From Devosia sp. 66-14 (GTDB lineage Bacteria > Pseudomonadota > Alphaproteobacteria > Rhizobiales > Devosiaceae), in NCBI GenBank assembly GCA_001899085.1, contig MKVB01000001.1:1153479-1217478 (forward strand): a stretch of DNA of 64,000 bases. The letters are read 5' to 3'. Position 1 is the stretch's first letter. Each line of letters starts with the position of its first letter. The notes beneath the pieces were generated by a model. It did not search any database. It saw only the letters and a program-made list of their open reading frames with translations, and was not told the DNA's origin. A program made the translations under genes and the position numbers. Shown here piece by piece: positions 36,955 through 47,059 of this stretch.

Positions 36955-37953
36955 CTATCCCGCCGCCTCGAGCACCGAAGCGAGCCGCACCTCGCGCTGT
37001 CGCACCCCGTTGGCGCCGTCACCGCCGGCGGCCCACAGCGCCGCCAGCCGCCCCTTGTCGAACAGCGCATAGAGGCATGGCGCGACATAGCTGGCCCGGC
37101 TGATCGCCGGAGTGTTCTGCAGGAACGCCGCCACCTGCCGCGTCACCTCTGCCATCTGCCGCTTGCGCGCCGTCACCGAGTCCGCCGGCTCGAGCCTCGC
37201 CAACGCCTCGGCCGCGAGGGCGCTGGCATGGAGCGTGCGGAAATCCTTGGCGGTCACCGCGACGCCGGCGATCTGCTTGAGGTAGCGGTTGAGGTCGTCG
37301 GTGCGCAGCACCATGGGCTTGCCGTCCTCGTCGCGATACATCAGCAGCCGCCGCCCCGGGATCGCCTTCACCTTGTCGATCGCCGCCGCCAGCCGCGCAT
37401 CGGTAAACCCGTAGCTTGCCTTCTTGCCGCTTTTGGCCGGGAACCTGACCTGCACCGCATCACCATCGACGATCACGTCGCGGCTGTAGAGCGTCCCGGC
37501 GCCGCGCGTGCCATGCGCATCGAGGTAACGTTCGCGCCCGACCCGCATGGCGGTACGGTCGATCAGCGCCACCCCGAGCGCCAGTGCCAGCTGCTTGCTG
37601 CCGGCCTCGGCGTCGAGGTCGTCGCGCACCCGTCGCCGGATACGCGGCAAGGCCGAGGTGAGCAGGCCGAGTTGCTGCTGCTTGTGGCGAACCCGCCGCG
37701 CTTCCCAATCCGGATGGTAGATATATTGCAGTCGCCCGGCGGCATCGTTGCCGCACGCCTGGATGTGGGCTCGCGGGCTGGCCGCGATCCGCACCTCGCT
37801 CCAGGCCGGTGGAATCCCGAGGCTGCGAGCGCGCTCGCGAATATCGGCATCGCGGATCAGTTCGCCCTGTTCATCGATATAGCCGAAGCTGCGGCCATGC
37901 CTTCGGCGCCGGATCGTCAGTTCGTCGCGGCTGACCCGCTTCAGTCTCGCCAC
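36955..37953 (-). CDS. DNA topoisomerase IB (poxvirus type)
   Basis: The 332-residue protein relaxes supercoils through a 3'-phosphotyrosine intermediate. It has the N-terminal GRSFGYIDEQGELI domain, RIRRRVRDDLDAEAGSKQLALALGVALIDRTAMRVG, KDFRTLHASALAAEALA and the active-site Tyr289 in NTPAISRASYVAPCL. Bacterial members are accessory to gyrase and topoisomerase I. It starts seven bases after a small membrane-protein gene with an EcfG-type promoter, so it may be stress-induced with it. Confidence 0.92.
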   Translation of the reverse strand: MARLKRVSRDELTIRRRRHGRSFGYIDEQGELIRDADIRERARSLGIPPAWSEVRIAASPRAHIQACGNDAAGRLQYIYHPDWEARRVRHKQQQLGLLTSALPRIRRRVRDDLDAEAGSKQLALALGVALIDRTAMRVGRERYLDAHGTRGAGTLYSRDVIVDGDAVQVRFPAKSGKKASYGFTDARLAAAIDKVKAIPGRRLLMYRDEDGKPMVLRTDDLNRYLKQIAGVAVTAKDFRTLHASALAAEALARLEPADSVTARKRQMAEVTRQVAAFLQNTPAISRASYVAPCLYALFDKGRLAALWAAGGDGANGVRQREVRLASVLEAAG

Positions 37954-37960
37954 GGCTCGC

Positions 37961-38134
37961 CTACACGCCCGTCGTGGTGTTGGGCGGCGGCGCCATGGCG
38001 TAGAACACCAGGTAGATCAGGCCGAAGGCGAGGATGATTCCCAGCAGCGACCAGATCAGCACCCGGAAGTTCATCAGCCGCCGACTGCCCTGGCGGACTT
38101 CGGTCGTCGACTTCTCGGCATCATAGGTTCGCAT
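37961..38134 (-). CDS. Small single-span membrane protein, 57 aa
   Basis: ATG 38134 begins MRTYDAEKSTTEVRQGS; a helix at about residues 23-46 (VLIWSLLGIILAFGLIYLVFYAM) and a short Pro/Thr tail follow. The family is not known to me. An EcfG-type promoter lies 34 bases upstream, and topoisomerase IB follows after seven bases. Both observations support a genuine stress-related gene despite its size. Confidence 0.75.
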   Translation of the reverse strand: MRTYDAEKSTTEVRQGSRRLMNFRVLIWSLLGIILAFGLIYLVFYAMAPPPNTTTGV

Positions 38135-38167
38135 GGCGCTACTCGCTTGCAGATGAATGTGAAAATC

Positions 38168-38192
38168 AACGCGTCCGCGCGTCCGCAGTTCC
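38168..38192 (-). promoter_or_regulatory. EcfG-type promoter before small membrane protein / topoisomerase IB
   Basis: GGAAC (38192-38188), a 16-base spacer and CGTT (38171-38168) on the minus strand, followed by GATT as at 24970. It fits the general stress response sigma factor consensus of alphaproteobacteria. Confidence 0.75.
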
Positions 38193-38254
38193 GTCCCCAC
38201 TTGACCATGACGAGCTGAACGCAGACGTTGGGACATGCAGATCACGGCCACGTC

Positions 38255-39967
38255 ATGACCATTTCACCAGAGCTCCTCACCCGCATGATCAAGGCGGGGG
38301 CCGGCGAGGTTCCGGCCGATGTGGTGATCAAGAACGTTCGCCTCCTGGACGTGATCTCGGGCTCCGTCACCCACACCGATATCGCCATCGTCGCCGACCG
38401 CATCGTCGGCACTTACGGCTACTACAACGGCAAGCAGCTGATCGAAGGCGAGAACCGCTTCGCGGTGCCCGGCTTCATCGATACGCACCTGCATATCGAA
38501 TCCTCGCTGGTGACCCCGTTCGAGTTCGATCGCTGCGTGCTGCCGCACGGCGTCACCACGGTAATCTGCGACCCGCACGAGATCGCCAACGTGCTGGGCG
38601 CCGACGGCATCCGCTACTTCCTCGAGTGCGCCGAGCGCACCATCATGGATATCCGGGTCAATCTCAGCTCCTGCGTGCCGGCGACGCCGCACGAGACCTC
38701 GGGGGCGCGGCTGGAGATCGCCGACCTCGAGAAGTTCCGCCACCACCGCCAGGTGATCGGCCTTGCCGAGATGATGAACTACCCGGGGGTGCTCGCCGGC
38801 GATCCGGGGATCATCGCCAAGCTGGTGGCGTTCCAGGGTGAGCATATCGACGGTCACGCCCCGCTGGTCACCGACCTCCAGCTCAACGGCTATCTCGCCG
38901 CCGGCATCCGCACCGACCACGAGTCCACCACCGCCGTGGAAGCGCGCGAGAAGCTCGCCAAAGGCATGGCGATCCTGATCCGCGAGGGCTCGGTGTCCAA
39001 GGATCTCGAGGCTCTGGCCGAAATCCTCGATGCCAACACCTCGGCCTATGTCGCGCTCTGCACCGATGACCGCAATCCGCTCGATACGCTCGAGGAAGGC
39101 CACCTCGATTCCTCGATCCGCCGGCTGATCGCCCGCGGCCGGCCACTGCATCATGTCTATCGCGCCGCCTCGCATTCGGCCGCCCGCATCTTCGGGTTGA
39201 AGGATCGCGGATTGGTCGCCCCCGGCTACCGCGCCGACATCGCGCTGCTCGACGATCTCGAGGCCTGCCGCGTCGCCGAGGTGATCACTGCCGGGCGGCT
39301 GGTGCGACCCGAGCTGTTCGCAGCCCGCCAGCCGGTGCCGCCGGTCGGTCTCGCCTCGATGAAGGCGCGGCGCGTCGGGCCGTCGACCTTCATCGTGCCG
39401 CCCAACCCCCGGCAGAACGAGACCCCGGTGATCGGGGTCAGGCCGGGGCTGATCCTCACCTATCGCGAGACCGCGACGCTGGAAGTGTCCGACAAGGGCA
39501 CCCTGCCCGACATCGACAGCGACGTGATCAAGATCGCCGTGATCGAGCGGCACGGCATCAACGGCAATGTCGCCCTGAGCTTCACCAAGGGGTTCGGGCT
39601 GAAGCGCGGCGCCATTGCCTCCTCGGTCGGCCATGACAGCCACAACATCACCGTCGTCGGGGTCGATGACGAGGATATGGCGGTGGCGGTCAACCGGCTG
39701 ATCGAGCTGGGCGGCGGCTTCGCCGTCGCCGATGGCGGCCGGGTCACCGCCGAACTGGCGCTGCCGATCGCCGGGCTGATGAGTCTGCTCAGCTTCGAGA
39801 CGGTCGCCGACAAGCTGCACCACCTGCGCCAGGCCGCCTATGACCTCGGCTGCACCCTGCCCGAGCCGTTCCTGCAGGTGGCTTTCCTCGCCCTGCCGGT
39901 GATCCCGCATCTGAAGATGACCGACCGGGGGCTGTTCGACGTGGACAAGTTCGACTTCGTCAAATGA
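38255..39967 (+). CDS. ade: Adenine deaminase
   Basis: This amidohydrolase converts adenine to hypoxanthine and ammonia, feeding the xanthine dehydrogenase encoded at 53-57 kb. The 570-residue protein has the metal-site motif [56 protein letters not shown] and [17 protein letters not shown], all typical of the Ade family. ATG 38255 is preferred to a TTG at 38228. It overlaps the next gene by four bases. Confidence 0.95.
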   Translation: MTISPELLTRMIKAGAGEVPADVVIKNVRLLDVISGSVTHTDIAIVADRIVGTYGYYNGKQLIEGENRFAVPGFIDTHLHIESSLVTPFEFDRCVLPHGVTTVICDPHEIANVLGADGIRYFLECAERTIMDIRVNLSSCVPATPHETSGARLEIADLEKFRHHRQVIGLAEMMNYPGVLAGDPGIIAKLVAFQGEHIDGHAPLVTDLQLNGYLAAGIRTDHESTTAVEAREKLAKGMAILIREGSVSKDLEALAEILDANTSAYVALCTDDRNPLDTLEEGHLDSSIRRLIARGRPLHHVYRAASHSAARIFGLKDRGLVAPGYRADIALLDDLEACRVAEVITAGRLVRPELFAARQPVPPVGLASMKARRVGPSTFIVPPNPRQNETPVIGVRPGLILTYRETATLEVSDKGTLPDIDSDVIKIAVIERHGINGNVALSFTKGFGLKRGAIASSVGHDSHNITVVGVDDEDMAVAVNRLIELGGGFAVADGGRVTAELALPIAGLMSLLSFETVADKLHHLRQAAYDLGCTLPEPFLQVAFLALPVIPHLKMTDRGLFDVDKFDFVK

Positions 39968-41607
39968 GCTTTGCCAGCCGGTTTCTTGCCGACCTCTACA
40001 AGCTCCCCAGGCGCAAATGCGGGATCGTGCGCACCCGCAACATCCGGGTGCCGATGTTTGATGGGGTGAGGCTCGCGACCGAGCACTTCGCCCCGAAACT
40101 GCCCGGGAAGCACCCCACCATCCTGATGCGGGAGCCCTACGGGCTCTCGGGTTTTGCCACCATCGGCGAAGTCTATGCCGAGCGCGGCTTCCATGTCGTG
40201 CTGCAGGCCTGCCGCGGCACCGACAAATCGGAAGGCGAGTTCGACCCCTTCGGGCACGAGCGCGACGATGGCCTCGCCACCATCGACTGGATCAAGGCGC
40301 AGCCCTGGTTCGACGGCCGGCTCGGCACCTCCGGCCCGAGCTATCTCGGCTACGCGCAATGGGCGATCTGCGACGCCCTGCCCAAACAGTCCGCCATGGC
40401 CATCAAGGTGACCAGCGCCGAGTTTCGCTCCATCGTCTTTCCCGGCGGCAGCCTGGCGGTGGGGCTGTGGCTGAGCTGGATCCAGACCGTCGAGGGCCTG
40501 CGCGGCAATCCGATGCGCACCGCCCAGCGCATGTTCACCGGCGGCATCGAGCGCGCGACGCTGCGCGCCACCATGAAGCTGCCGCTGCGCGATGCCGACA
40601 AGCGCGTCACCGGCCGCGAGGTGCCGTTCTGGCGCCGCTGGATGGACGAGGCGATCGGCAACGACGCCTTCTGGCAGCCGCTCGACCACACCCACCGTAT
40701 CGGCGCCCGCACCCCACCGGTGAGCTTCACCTCGGGCTGGTACGACTTCATGCTCGACCAGCTGCTGCGCGACTACACCACGCTGGTCGATGCCGGCCAC
40801 ACCCCGCAGCTGACGGTCGGGCCGTGGTTCCATGTCAGCCCGGACCTGCAGATGGAGAGCGTCAAGCAGACGCTCGAATGGATGAACGCCAAGCTCATCG
40901 GCGACGCCGCTGGCCTCAGGGCCAAGCCGGTGCGCCTCTACATTGGCGGCCTCAATGAGTGGCGCGAGTTCGACAGCTACCCGCCGGTCCACGCCGACAA
41001 CCAGATCTGGCACATCCACCCCGACAAGGTGCTCTCACAGCGCCCGGTTCGCGCCTCGGCGCCCGATACCTACACCTATGATCCTGCCCAGCCGACCCCG
41101 GCAGTCGGCGGCGCCATGTTCGCCTTCAACGGCGCCGGGCCGGTCGACAATGCACCGCTCGAAAAGCGTGGGGACGTGCTGGTCTATACCTCCGAGCCGC
41201 TGTTCACGCCCGTAACCATACTCGGCCAGGTGCGGATCGCGCTCCACGCCCGCTCGAGCCTGCCCAATACCGATTTCTTCGTGCGGCTCTGCGACGTCGA
41301 CGAGAAGGGTATGTCGATCAACATCTGCGACGGCATCATCCGCAAGTCCTCGGCCGACCCGGCGGTGCCCGACGATATCTGGAAGCTGAACTTCCGCATG
41401 CACGCCACCGCGCACCGCTTCAACCGCAACCACCGGCTGCGCGTCATCGTCGCCAGCGGCGCCCACCCGCGCTACGCGCGCAACACCGGCACCGACGAGC
41501 CCCTCGGCGAAGCCTCGCATTTGGCGTCGGCGGATATCGAAATCTTCCACGACCCGGCGCATCCGAGCGCTATTCACCTGCCGGTGGTGGAGTTGGATCG
41601 GGTTTGA
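39964..41607 (+). CDS. CocE/NonD family (S15-like) hydrolase
   Basis: The 547-residue enzyme has the X-Pro dipeptidyl-peptidase S15/CocE layout: an N-terminal alpha/beta hydrolase with nucleophile Ser126 in [13 protein letters not shown], the [19 protein letters not shown] region after the oxyanion strand, a likely acid in [12 protein letters not shown] and a His in VGPWFH, and a C-terminal jelly-roll domain. Relatives cleave esters or acyl-peptides. Translational coupling to adenine deaminase (ATGA) suggests a role in the same pathway, but I cannot name the substrate. Confidence 0.87.
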   Translation: MSFASRFLADLYKLPRRKCGIVRTRNIRVPMFDGVRLATEHFAPKLPGKHPTILMREPYGLSGFATIGEVYAERGFHVVLQACRGTDKSEGEFDPFGHERDDGLATIDWIKAQPWFDGRLGTSGPSYLGYAQWAICDALPKQSAMAIKVTSAEFRSIVFPGGSLAVGLWLSWIQTVEGLRGNPMRTAQRMFTGGIERATLRATMKLPLRDADKRVTGREVPFWRRWMDEAIGNDAFWQPLDHTHRIGARTPPVSFTSGWYDFMLDQLLRDYTTLVDAGHTPQLTVGPWFHVSPDLQMESVKQTLEWMNAKLIGDAAGLRAKPVRLYIGGLNEWREFDSYPPVHADNQIWHIHPDKVLSQRPVRASAPDTYTYDPAQPTPAVGGAMFAFNGAGPVDNAPLEKRGDVLVYTSEPLFTPVTILGQVRIALHARSSLPNTDFFVRLCDVDEKGMSINICDGIIRKSSADPAVPDDIWKLNFRMHATAHRFNRNHRLRVIVASGAHPRYARNTGTDEPLGEASHLASADIEIFHDPAHPSAIHLPVVELDRV

Positions 41608-41619
41608 CCGGTGGCTCCC

Positions 41620-41822
41620 AAGCCCCCCTCTCTTGCAAAATCTAAGGCTTAGCCAAACGGCTAAACCTAAGATTTTGCTTTCTCCCCCGCCAAGGGGGAG
41701 ATGAGCGGTGGCTTCCATCTGCATCGGAGTGTCAGTCGGGACTCTCCCCCTTGGCGGGGGAGAAAGCGAAAACTTGGGCTTAGCGCAGCTAAGTCCTTAG
41801 TTTTCGCAAGAGAGGGGGTCCT
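41620..41822. repeat. Nested inverted repeats after malate synthase
   Basis: The gap holds two long arms in inverted order. Each arm has a hairpin of its own: GCAAAATCTAAGGCTTAGCC with GGCTAAACCTAAGATTTTGC, and GCGAAAACTTGGGCTTAGC with GCTAAGTCCTTAGTTTTCGC. CTCCCCCGCCAAGGGGGAG and CTCCCCCTTGGCGGGGGAG lie inside. It separates the convergent CocE and malate synthase genes and could terminate both. Confidence 0.85.
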
Positions 41823-41837
41823 GGAGGGCACGACGGC

Positions 41838-43997
41838 TCAGCCGCCCGCCTTCACCCGCTCCCGCGCCGCATGCAGCAACGGCTCGGTATACCCCGATGG
41901 CTGCACCGCGCCCTCCAGCGCCAGGTCGAGCGCCGCCTGGTAGGCGATCGACGTCCCGAAGTTCCCCGCCATCGGCTGGTACAGCGGGTCGCCCGCGTTC
42001 TGGCCATCGACCACAGCCGCCATCTTCTCGAACGAGGCCTTCACCTCGGCCTCGCTGACCAGCCCGTGCTTCAGCCAGTTGGCCACCGCCTGCGAGGAGA
42101 TGCGGCAGGTGGCGCGGTCCTCCATCAGCCCGACATTGTTGATATCGGGCACCTTGGAGCAGCCGACCCCCTGGTCGACCCAGCGCACCACGTAGCCGAG
42201 GATGCCCTGGGCATTGTTGTCGAGCTCGCGCAGCACCGCCGCCTTGTCGAGCGTCGATGTGTCCAGCACCGGCATCGAGAACAGTTCGCCCAAGCCCGGC
42301 GTCGCCTGGTTGTGCCGACGCTTCTGCGCCTCGAACACATCGATCTGGTGGTAGTGCAGCGCATGCAGCGTCGCCGCCGTCGGCGACGGCACCCAGGCGG
42401 TATTCGCGCCGGCATTGGGATGCGCGGCCTTCGACGCCAGCATCGCCGCCATGTCGTCCGGCCGGGCCCACATGCCCTTGCCGATCTGCGCCTTGCCCGA
42501 GAACCCGACGGCAAGCCCGATCAAGACGTTCCGGTCCTCGTAGGACTGGATCCACTTTTCCGCCTTCACGTCATCCTTGCGCAGCACCGGGCCGGCCAGC
42601 ATCGAGGTGTGGATCTCGTCGCCGGTGCGATCGAGGAAGCCGGTATTGATGAAGAACACCCGCTTGCGAGCGGCATGGATCGCCGCCTTGAGGTTGGCCG
42701 AGGTGCGGCGCTCCTCGTCCATGATGCCGATCTTGATGGTCTCGGGCTTGAGCCCCAGCAGCTTCTCGACCCCGGCGAAGATCTCGCAGGCGAAAGCGAC
42801 CTCGTCCGGCCCGTGCATCTTGGGCTTGACCACATAGATCGCCCCGGTGGTCGAGTTCACCTTGTCGCTGAGCGCGCAGAGCGCGGTGATCGCCGCATCC
42901 ATCAGCCCTTCGCCGATCGGATTGCCCGCCGGGTCGAGCACCGCCTTGGTGGTCATCAGGTGGCCGACATTGCGCACCAGCAGCAGCGCCCTGCCCTTCA
43001 GCACCAGCGGCTGGCCGCTGACATCCTTGTACTGCCGGTCGGCATTGAGCTTGCGGGTGAGCGGCTTGCCGCCCTTCTCGAACGTCTCGCTCAGCGTGCC
43101 GTTCATCAGCCCGAGCCAGTTGCGATAGACCCCGACCTTGTCCTCGGCATCCACCGCCGCGACCGAATCCTCGCAGTCCTGGATAGTGGTCAGCGCCGAC
43201 TCGACGATCAGGTCGCTGAGCCCCGCCTTGTGCGTCGCGCCGATCGGGCTTCTCGGGTCGATGATCAGAATGACATGCAGGCCATTATGGCGCAGCACCA
43301 GCTCGCCGCGCTCCTCGGTGCCGCCGTAGCCGACGAACTGCGCGGGGTCCTTCAGAGCGACGCGACCAGCCGCGGTATCGGCAACGAACACGCGACGGTC
43401 GCCGTCCTTGATCACATGATAGCCGGCGACATCGGCGTGGCTGCCCGAGGCCAGCGGGAACGAGGCGTCGAGGAACTCGGCCGCCCGCGCCACCACCGCC
43501 GCGGCGCGAGCCGGGTTCAGTCCCTTGCCCGGCGCCAGCTCGCCCTCGCGCGAAATCGCGTCGGTGCCATAGAGCGCGTCGTAGAGGCTGCCCCAGCGCG
43601 CGTTCGCGGCGTTCAGCGCATAGCGCGCGTTCGACACCGGCACCACCAGCTGCGGGCCGCAGATCGAGGAAATCTCGGGGTCGAGCCCACTGGTCTCGAT
43701 AGTGAAATCGGCCGGCTCGGCAACGAGGTAGCCGATCTGCTTGAGAAACGCCTGGTACTTCTGGGGATCAGCGCCGACCGGGCCATTGGCCTTGTGCCAG
43801 TCATCGATCTCAGTCTGGATCCGATCGCGGATCGCCAGGAGCTCGCGGTTGCGCGGCGCAAAGTCCCGCACCAGCCCGGCGAGCCCGCTCCAGAACTGCT
43901 CGGCCGAAACGGCAGTGCCCGGGATGGCTTCCTTCTCGACAAAATCCACCAGCAGGGGATCGACCTTCAGGCCGGATTTCTCGATGTAGTCAGCCAT
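41838..43997 (-). CDS. glcB: Malate synthase G
   Basis: Malate synthase condenses glyoxylate with acetyl-CoA to malate. The 719-residue length is that of isoform G. It shows [47 protein letters not shown] [33 protein letters not shown], and [23 protein letters not shown] near the C-terminus. ATG 43997 follows GGAA. It is at the end of the purine-degradation gene run, which suggests it assimilates glyoxylate from allantoin breakdown; that link is inference. Confidence 0.95.
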   Translation of the reverse strand: MADYIEKSGLKVDPLLVDFVEKEAIPGTAVSAEQFWSGLAGLVRDFAPRNRELLAIRDRIQTEIDDWHKANGPVGADPQKYQAFLKQIGYLVAEPADFTIETSGLDPEISSICGPQLVVPVSNARYALNAANARWGSLYDALYGTDAISREGELAPGKGLNPARAAAVVARAAEFLDASFPLASGSHADVAGYHVIKDGDRRVFVADTAAGRVALKDPAQFVGYGGTEERGELVLRHNGLHVILIIDPRSPIGATHKAGLSDLIVESALTTIQDCEDSVAAVDAEDKVGVYRNWLGLMNGTLSETFEKGGKPLTRKLNADRQYKDVSGQPLVLKGRALLLVRNVGHLMTTKAVLDPAGNPIGEGLMDAAITALCALSDKVNSTTGAIYVVKPKMHGPDEVAFACEIFAGVEKLLGLKPETIKIGIMDEERRTSANLKAAIHAARKRVFFINTGFLDRTGDEIHTSMLAGPVLRKDDVKAEKWIQSYEDRNVLIGLAVGFSGKAQIGKGMWARPDDMAAMLASKAAHPNAGANTAWVPSPTAATLHALHYHQIDVFEAQKRRHNQATPGLGELFSMPVLDTSTLDKAAVLRELDNNAQGILGYVVRWVDQGVGCSKVPDINNVGLMEDRATCRISSQAVANWLKHGLVSEAEVKASFEKMAAVVDGQNAGDPLYQPMAGNFGTSIAYQAALDLALEGAVQPSGYTEPLLHAARERVKAGG

Positions 43998-44023
43998 TTC
44001 AGTTCCTTCGTTCATTCACCGGC

Positions 44024-44116
44024 GTCATTCCCGCGCAGGCGGGAACCCAGTGGGATATATCCAAGCGCCGAGCGCGTGGCGACCCCGCACCAGGTTCCCG
44101 CCTGCGCGGGAATGAC
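44024..44116. repeat. Palindromic repeat pair, family B
   Basis: GTCATTCCCGCGCAGGCGGG begins the left arm at 44024, and its complement CCCGCCTGCGCGGGAATGAC ends the right arm at 44116, with an AACCCAGTGGGAT tail inside. It lies between guaD and glcB. The same element is at 46770 (half) and 56743; a relative is at 55131. Confidence 0.9.
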
Positions 44117-44208
44117 AGCAGTGGATATGCCCCCTCGTGGGGAACGGCATCACCGTTTTTGCACCCCAGCGCAATCCCCCAAACAGCGCAATCGGCGTCA
44201 CCTTCGGC

Positions 44209-45516
44209 TCACGCCGCCAGCGCCGACTTCATCGGTTTGCCCATCACGTAGGTTTCGACCACCGCCCGGTCGTCGCCGCAGGTCTGCAGCAGGAACAGTT
44301 CCTGCTCGAGCGAGCCGCAGGTTTCCATGCGCAGCGCCATCTGCGGCGTGGCGCTGGAATCGAGCACCACGATATCGGCTTCCTTGCCCGGCTCGAGCGA
44401 GCCGATACGCCCATCGAGGCTCATTGCCCGGGCATTGCCCAGCGTCATGTGGAAGAATGAGCGGAACGGGGTGAGCCGCTGGCCGCGCAACTGCATCACC
44501 TTATAGCCCTCGTCCATGGTGCGGAGCATCGAATAGGAGCTGCCGCCGCCCACATCGGTGGCGGTGGCGATGCGCACGCCACGCTCGTGCTGACGCTCAT
44601 AGTCGAACAGGCCCGAGCCGATGAACAGGTTCGAGGTCGGGCAGAACACCGCCACCGAACGGCTCTCGGAGATTACCTCGGTTTCACGGTGGCTGAGGTG
44701 AATGCAGTGCCCAAGCAGCGTCTTGGGCCCGAGCAAATGGAACTTCTCGTAGATCCCGACATAGTCCCCGTAGTTCGGGAACAGCTCGTTGGCATAGGCG
44801 ATCTCGGCGAGGTTTTCCGACACATGGGTCTGGATGTGGAGGTCGGGAAATTCCCGCGCCAGGGCCTCGGCCATCGCCATCTGCTCATGCGTCGAGGTGA
44901 TGGCGAAGCGCGGCGTGATGGCATAATGCGCCCTGCCCCGCCCATGCCACTTGGCAATGCCGGCCTTGGTGTCGTCGTAGCCGGATTGCGGCGTATCGAG
45001 CAGGCCCGGCGGGGCGTTGCGGTCCATCATCACCTTGCCGCCCACCATCAGCATGTTGCGTTTCTCGGCCTCGCCGAAAAACGCGTCGACCGATTGCGGG
45101 TGCACCGAGCAATAGGCCGCCGCCGTGGTGGTGCCGTGCCGGATCAGCTCGTCGAAAAACCGCGAGGCGATGCGGGTGGAATGCGCCTCGTCGCCGAAGC
45201 GCTGCTCCTCGACGAAGGTGTAGGTGTTGAGCCATTCGAGCAGCGCCGCCGCATAGGCGCCGATCACCTGCATCTGCGGGAAATGGATATGCGGGTCGAT
45301 GAAGCCGGGCAGGATCAGGTTCGGGCGATGGTCTATGATCTCGGCGGCGTCGTGATGCGACGCGGCGCGTTCGTTCCACTCCCCGACCATCAGGATCTTG
45401 CCGTCGCCGATCACCACGGCGCCGTCTTCGATATAGCGATAGGAAGCGTGATCGTCGCGCCCCTGCGGCTCCTCGAGGAAGCTCAGCACGCGCCCACGGA
45501 GGATCGTGATCTTCAC
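44209..45516 (-). CDS. guaD: Guanine deaminase
   Basis: GuaD hydrolyses guanine to xanthine and ammonia. The 435-residue amidohydrolase has the zinc motif LPGFIDPHIHFPQ, HGTTTAAAYCSVHPQS, ITPRFAITSTHEQM, IQTHVSENLAEI, LLGHCIHLSHRE, FCPTSNLFIGSG and ATDVGGGSSYSML. The GTG at 45516 overlaps the puuD stop by four bases (GTGA), so translation is coupled to the urate oxidase gene. Its product xanthine is the substrate of XdhAB encoded upstream. Confidence 0.95.
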   Translation of the reverse strand: MKITILRGRVLSFLEEPQGRDDHASYRYIEDGAVVIGDGKILMVGEWNERAASHHDAAEIIDHRPNLILPGFIDPHIHFPQMQVIGAYAAALLEWLNTYTFVEEQRFGDEAHSTRIASRFFDELIRHGTTTAAAYCSVHPQSVDAFFGEAEKRNMLMVGGKVMMDRNAPPGLLDTPQSGYDDTKAGIAKWHGRGRAHYAITPRFAITSTHEQMAMAEALAREFPDLHIQTHVSENLAEIAYANELFPNYGDYVGIYEKFHLLGPKTLLGHCIHLSHRETEVISESRSVAVFCPTSNLFIGSGLFDYERQHERGVRIATATDVGGGSSYSMLRTMDEGYKVMQLRGQRLTPFRSFFHMTLGNARAMSLDGRIGSLEPGKEADIVVLDSSATPQMALRMETCGSLEQELFLLQTCGDDRAVVETYVMGKPMKSALAA

Positions 45517-46733
45517 TGCCCGTCCCCACGGAACCACGCCACCAGCAGCGCCCGCTCGTCGTCGGTCATGTCGGTGACATTGCCCGGCGGCATGGCGTGC
45601 GAATAGCCGGCCTGGATCGCCACCTGCTCGGCGTGGTTGGCGATGGCGATGTCATTGTCGAGGATGACGTTCTTGGGCGCCTCGGCGATCCCCTCCCACA
45701 CCGGCTCGGCCGTGTGGCACATGGTGCAGCGGGTCTGCACCACCTCGGACGCCGCCTTGAAATGCGGCGACTGCATCAACAGCGTTGCCTGGGGAGACGG
45801 CACGGTCTCGGCCCCCGTCGGCAGCTTGGGGCCGCTCGACAGCCAGGCGCAGACGAGGAAGATCACGATCACCAGCGGCCACACCCAGGTCGGGTTGCCC
45901 TTGCGGCCGTGCCGGGTGTTGAAGAAATGCCGGATCAGCACGCCTTCGAGGAAGATCAGCGAGGCGATCAGCCAGTTCCACGGTGTGGCGAAGGCCAGTG
46001 GATAATGGCTCGACAGCATGAAGAAGATCACCGGCAGGGTGAGGTAGTTATTGTGCAGCGACCGCTGCTTGGCGATCTTGCCGTACTTGGCGTCGGGCAC
46101 CCGGCCCGCCTTCAGATCCGCCACCACGATCTTCTGGTTGGGGATGATGATCATCGCGACGTTGGCCGCCATGATGGTCGCGGTGAACGCGCCCATATGC
46201 AGCATGGCGGCGCGGCCGGTGAACACCTGCGTATAGGCCCAGCTCATCGCGGTGAGGATGGCGAACAGCACCACCATCAGCCCGCCGGTCGAGTTGCCGA
46301 TCGGCGATTTGCAGAGCGTATCGTAGAGCACCCAGCCGAGAATGATCGAGCCGAGCGAGATCAGGATCGCCTGCCAGGCCGCGATATCGAGCACATGCCG
46401 GTCGACAAGGAACAGGTCGGCGCCGAAGTAGTAGACGACCACCAGCAGCATGAACCCGGAAATCCAGGTGAAATAGCTCTCCCACTTGAACCAGGTCAGG
46501 TGCTCGGGGAGGAAATCCGGCGCCACCAGGTATTTCTGGATGTGGTAGAAACCGCCGCCATGCACCTGCCACTCCTCGCCATGCGCGAGCGGCGGCAGGC
46601 TCGGCGTCTTGCGCAACCCCAGGTCCAGCGCGATGAAATAGAAGCTGGAGCCGATCCAGGCGATGGCGGTGATCACATGCGTCCAGCGCACCGCGAAACT
46701 CAGCCATTCCCAGAAGATTGCGTAGTCGGTCAT
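45513..46733 (-). CDS. puuD: Membrane-bound urate oxidase with cytochrome c domain
   Basis: PuuD oxidises urate to 5-hydroxyisourate and passes electrons to its own haem c, unlike the O2-reducing soluble uricases. The 406-residue protein has about eight membrane helices (WTHVITAIAWIGSSFYFIALD, YFTWISGFMLLVVVYYFGA, and others) and a C-terminal cytochrome c domain with CTMCH near residue 338 and a Met in HAMPPGNVTDM. It is the first gene of the puuD-guaD pair; hydroxyisourate would go to UraH encoded at 57 kb. Confidence 0.94.
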   Translation of the reverse strand: MTDYAIFWEWLSFAVRWTHVITAIAWIGSSFYFIALDLGLRKTPSLPPLAHGEEWQVHGGGFYHIQKYLVAPDFLPEHLTWFKWESYFTWISGFMLLVVVYYFGADLFLVDRHVLDIAAWQAILISLGSIILGWVLYDTLCKSPIGNSTGGLMVVLFAILTAMSWAYTQVFTGRAAMLHMGAFTATIMAANVAMIIIPNQKIVVADLKAGRVPDAKYGKIAKQRSLHNNYLTLPVIFFMLSSHYPLAFATPWNWLIASLIFLEGVLIRHFFNTRHGRKGNPTWVWPLVIVIFLVCAWLSSGPKLPTGAETVPSPQATLLMQSPHFKAASEVVQTRCTMCHTAEPVWEGIAEAPKNVILDNDIAIANHAEQVAIQAGYSHAMPPGNVTDMTDDERALLVAWFRGDGQ

Positions 46734-46769
46734 CGTAAGCAGTCCTGATTTTATCCCAACCCACCGGCG

Positions 46770-46802
46770 TCATTCCCGCGCAGGCGGGAACCTAGTGGGA
46801 TC
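46770..46802. repeat. Single arm of a family B repeat
   Basis: GTCATTCCCGCGCAGGCGGG followed by AACCTAGTGGGAT matches the left arms at 44024 and 56743. No matching right arm is present. Confidence 0.85.
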
Positions 46803-46860
46803 GCCCAGCAGCCGGCGGCTTGGAGTTTAGTCGGTGGCACTTCCGACCACGCCACTCGCG

Positions 46861-47001
46861 TGGCGCCCCTCACCCTGCCCCTCTCCCCAGAGGGGCGAGG
46901 GGACGCTTGTGGCACCGCCGGTGAACCTATCGCCCCCTCGCCCCTCCTAGGGGAGCGCGAGAGCGCCCCCGGGGGGAGAGGGCCGGGTGAGGGGCGCCAA
47001 G
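46861..47001. repeat. Palindromic repeat pair, family A
   Basis: Arms TGGCGCCCCTCACCCTGCCC (from 46861) and GGGTGAGGGGCGCCA (to about 47000). The right arm has an inserted GGAGCGCGAGAGCGCCCCC segment, similar in position to the extra hairpin in the unit at 28690. Confidence 0.88.
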
Positions 47002-47059
47002 CACACCGGGCCGTGAAAAAGGGCGAGCCGAGGCCCGCCCCCTTTGATCGCGCGAAGCC

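Larger units (their letters stand above)
46734..47059. other. 326-bp gene-free stretch with two repeat types
   Basis: It holds one arm of a family B repeat (46770-46802) and a complete family A pair (46861-47001), between the BMP-protein gene and puuD. No gene is supported. A promoter for puuD-guaD may lie here, but I do not see a convincing one. Confidence 0.6.

Noticed and set aside
38264..39910. 548-codon minus-strand frame antisense to adenine deaminase
   Set aside because: Asp/Gly/His-rich shadow; ade is certain on the plus strand.
41871..44474. 867-codon plus-strand frame antisense to malate synthase
   Set aside because: It mirrors the high-GC third positions of glcB. The translation is His/Arg-rich with no domain, and the reverse gene is unambiguous.
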